A DNA stretch of 8,118 bases from the NCBI GenBank assembly GCA_040900105.1, contig JBBDZP010000007.1:1-8118 (forward strand). Reading direction: 5' to 3'. The position numbers and the translations under genes are program-made. Every line of letters starts with the position of its first letter. Position 1 is the stretch's first letter. Source of the stretch: JACPDD01 sp040900105. GTDB taxonomy: Bacteria > Patescibacteriota > Microgenomatia > Levybacterales > UBA12049. Below are positions 6,022 through 8,118 of this stretch, one piece after another. The notes below the pieces were generated by a model that worked only from the letters and a program-made list of their open reading frames with translations, had not been told where the DNA came from and ran no database searches.

Positions 6022-8118
6022 TTAACTAGGATTGTAGGAGCGGGCAGGAGATATTTTTTCGGCTATTATTACGGATTTATCATTGTTTATGTCAATTTTA
6101 CCTTCAATGACAACTACAGTATCTCTGTTAAGCAAGTGTTTATAATCTGAAAAAACTTTAGGAAAAACGACACATTCAACAAGAATTCCCTTTTCGTTTC
6201 CAAGGGTGATGAAGGCCATTTCGTTACCATTTTTTTTGGTGAAAATTCTTCTCGTCCCTTCAATGATTCCTCCAATAGTTACCCTTTTTCCTTCAGCCTC
6301 TTCTTCTACAAAGTCAATTTCGTGGGTAATTATTGATCTGATAGACAAAAGCTCGTCCATAAATGGGTGGGAAGTAAGATAGAATCCGAGAAATTCCTTT
6401 TCAAAGGATAATTTTTCAGCCGGGGAGAAGTCATCTACATCGGAAGAAGACTCTTCTTTTACTTCGGTATGTTTGTTCGAATCTCCAAAGAGAGTTGCCT
6501 GGCCTTCCTGTTCTTGCTTTTTCATCTTGTGAATATTGTTCATAATCTCAGGAGCTTTAATAAGGAGGTTAGCTCTATTTCCAAAAGAATCCATGGCGCC
6601 GGCTTTAATGAGGCTTTCCATGGTTTTTTTATTAACGGTGCTTAAATTTACTCTTTGACAAAAGTCGTCCAAGCTTTTGAATGGACCGGTTTTTTTCCCT
6701 TCAAGAATTGTAAGAATGGCGGCTCCCCCTACATTTTTAATTGCAGAAAGTCCAAACCTTACTTTTGACTTGTCTTCAATGGTAAAGTCACTTTCCGATT
6801 TGTTTATATTGGGAGGAAGAATAGCAACGTTAAGCCTTTTGCATTCAGACACCGCTTGGGCAATTTTTTCGTTTTTTGCGGGGCCCGTGGATCCTCTAGA
6901 TTCGGCTGTGAGCAGTGCTGTCATAAATTCAACGGGATAATGAGCTTTAAGATAGGCAGTTCTAAAAGCAATAGTTGCATAGCACGCGGCGTGTGCTTTG
7001 TTAAAACCGTATCCTGCAAATGGAGCAATTAAGTTAAACATCTCTTCCGCTTTTTTCTCAGTGAGTCCGTTTTTGACAGCGCCTTTTGTAAAGATGTCAT
7101 GTTGCTTCTTCATTTCCGATGGAATTTTTTTCCCCATCGCTTTTCTAAATTTATCTGCATCGAGCCAGGAATATCCTGCAAGCGCAATGGTGGTAAGCAA
7201 AACGTCATCCTGAAAAGTTAGAATTCCATAAGATTGGGAAAGAATATCTTTTAATCTTGGATCAGGGTAATCTATAAGAGCAGGGTTGTGTTTTCTTCTT
7301 ACAAATTCAGGTATATTTGCCATAGGACCCGGACGGTAAAGGGCAACCATTGCCATAACATCAAATATTGACGTGGGCTTGAGTTCTTTTATATGCCTTC
7401 TCATGCCGGAAGACTCTAATTGAAAGATGCCTGTTGTTTCACCAGAGGAGAGTAGCTTATATGTTTTTTCATCTTCAAAACCAATTTGGGAGAAATCTAC
7501 CACTTTTTCTGCGTTTATCTTTATAAATCTTAGGGTTTCCTGAATAATGGTTAAATTTCTAAGTCCTAAAAAGTCCATTTTGAGTAGTCCAACACCATCT
7601 TCTCCGATTGAATACATGTCATACTGGGTAATTATTTTTTCTCCGTTTGGTTCCCTCTGCAGCGGGGTGTACTCTGTGATATCTTTGTCCGCTATAACGA
7701 CTCCCGCCGCATGAACAGAAGCATGTCTTGCCACTCCTTCAAGTTTGGTGGCAAGGTCTAGTAATCTCTTGGTTTCGGGTTCCGTATCGTACGCCCTTTT
7801 TAAATCTGGGCTTTGTTCGAGAGCTGTCTCAATTGTCATTGCGTGGCCTTGCCATCCGGGAGGGATCATTTTGGAAATTCTGTCAGGGACTGCATAAGGC
7901 ATTCCTAAAGCCCTTCCACCGTCCCTTACAGAACCTCTTGCCTCCATGGTTCCAAAAGTTATAATTTGTGCAACCTTGTCTCTTCCGTATTTTTTTGTAA
8001 CGTAATCTATTACTTCATCTCTTCTGTTATCCGCAAAATCTAGATCTATGTCCGGCGCTGAGGGTCTGTCTGGATTTAAAAACCTCTCAAAGGGAAGTAT
8101 GAAATAAAGCGGATCAAC
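6022..8118 (-). CDS. dnaE: DNA polymerase III alpha subunit (N-terminal part beyond window)
   Basis: This is the replicative polymerase that extends DNA at the fork. The frame is open from the window edge for 698 residues to TAA at 6024-6022, so the PHP domain and first part of the palm lie outside; the internal ATG at 7947 is not the start. Numbering visible residues from the edge: APDIDLDF at 21-28 holds catalytic Asp25 and Asp27 (E. coli Asp401/Asp403), and KMDFLGLRNLTII holds the third, Asp182 (Asp555). RHASVHAAG (about 130-138) and GYGFNKAHAACYA (about 369-381) are fingers/palm signatures. A helix-hairpin-helix stretch with LIKAGAMDSFGNRA follows, then the sliding-clamp motif QATLF (540-544, bases 6487-6501), LGFYLTSHP, and an OB fold from about 612 to near the end. 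There is no extra C-terminal tau-binding domain like that of E. coli. All visible catalytic residues are intact. No terminator is evident after the gene. Confidence 0.97.
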   Translation of the reverse strand, partial: VDPLYFILPFERFLNPDRPSAPDIDLDFADNRRDEVIDYVTKKYGRDKVAQIITFGTMEARGSVRDGGRALGMPYAVPDRISKMIPPGWQGHAMTIETALEQSPDLKRAYDTEPETKRLLDLATKLEGVARHASVHAAGVVIADKDITEYTPLQREPNGEKIITQYDMYSIGEDGVGLLKMDFLGLRNLTIIQETLRFIKINAEKVVDFSQIGFEDEKTYKLLSSGETTGIFQLESSGMRRHIKELKPTSIFDVMAMVALYRPGPMANIPEFVRRKHNPALIDYPDPRLKDILSQSYGILTFQDDVLLTTIALAGYSWLDADKFRKAMGKKIPSEMKKQHDIFTKGAVKNGLTEKKAEEMFNLIAPFAGYGFNKAHAACYATIAFRTAYLKAHYPVEFMTALLTAESRGSTGPAKNEKIAQAVSECKRLNVAILPPNINKSESDFTIEDKSKVRFGLSAIKNVGGAAILTILEGKKTGPFKSLDDFCQRVNLSTVNKKTMESLIKAGAMDSFGNRANLLIKAPEIMNNIHKMKKQEQEGQATLFGDSNKHTEVKEESSSDVDDFSPAEKLSFEKEFLGFYLTSHPFMDELLSIRSIITHEIDFVEEEAEGKRVTIGGIIEGTRRIFTKKNGNEMAFITLGNEKGILVECVVFPKVFSDYKHLLNRDTVVVIEGKIDINNDKSVIIAEKISPARSYNPS

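Noticed and set aside
6230..6237. Run of eight A on the coding strand of dnaE, a possible slippery site for frameshifting as in dnaX.
   Set aside because: It simply encodes Lys-Lys-Asn in the OB fold, there is no adjacent ribosome site or obvious stimulatory hairpin, and the zero frame continues with conserved sequence.
6889..6900. GGATCCTCTAGA, identical to the BamHI-XbaI part of a common cloning polylinker, suggesting vector contamination.
   Set aside because: It lies in frame inside dnaE, encoding part of a plausible AESRGSTGPAKN segment, with conserved DnaE sequence continuing on both sides and no further polylinker sites. It is most likely chance.

Overview
The window is a tightly packed stretch of bacterial chromosome in which every gene lies on the minus strand, so transcription runs from right (8118) to left (1). 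It holds the 3' part of dnaE (replicative DNA polymerase III alpha), then a complete or nearly complete F-type ATP synthase operon in the canonical order a-c-b-delta-alpha-gamma-beta-epsilon (atpB-atpE-atpF-atpH-atpA-atpG-atpD-atpC). Only atpC is cut at the left edge, by a few residues at most, and dnaE lacks its 5' part at the right edge. No stretch over 300 bases is without a gene; the longest gap is the 46 bases between dnaE and atpB.

The organism is a bacterium using the standard bacterial code (TAA, TAG and TGA all end genes here) with moderate to low G+C. The compact gene spacing, the much shortened delta subunit, the very short c subunit and the dnaE-atp neighbourhood are what I would expect of a streamlined lineage such as Candidate Phyla Radiation/Patescibacteria (perhaps Microgenomates). 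This is an inference from style, not a database match.

Region by region: 8118-6022 encodes the palm, fingers, helix-hairpin-helix, clamp-binding and OB parts of DnaE. 6021-5976 carries a near-perfect sigma70-type promoter whose predicted start falls at the atpB ATG, implying a leaderless operon mRNA. 5975-4521 encodes membrane sector Fo (a, c, b), with strong Shine-Dalgarno sites ahead of atpE and atpF. 4518-4156 encodes a delta subunit that keeps the C-terminal domain but lacks most of the N-terminal domain. 4163-389 encodes the F1 core alpha-gamma-beta, with start/stop overlaps or 2-3 base gaps and little Shine-Dalgarno signal, pointing to translational coupling. 386-1 encodes epsilon.

Together the eight atp products form one rotary enzyme coupling ion flow through a/c to ATP synthesis or hydrolysis in alpha3beta3. 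The c subunit lacks the side chains typical of sodium-binding rings, so proton coupling is the better guess. I see no mobile element, CRISPR array, tRNA or rRNA, and no convincing undescribed system. The points of interest are the leaderless-type promoter, the reduced delta subunit and details of subunit sequence and translation control.
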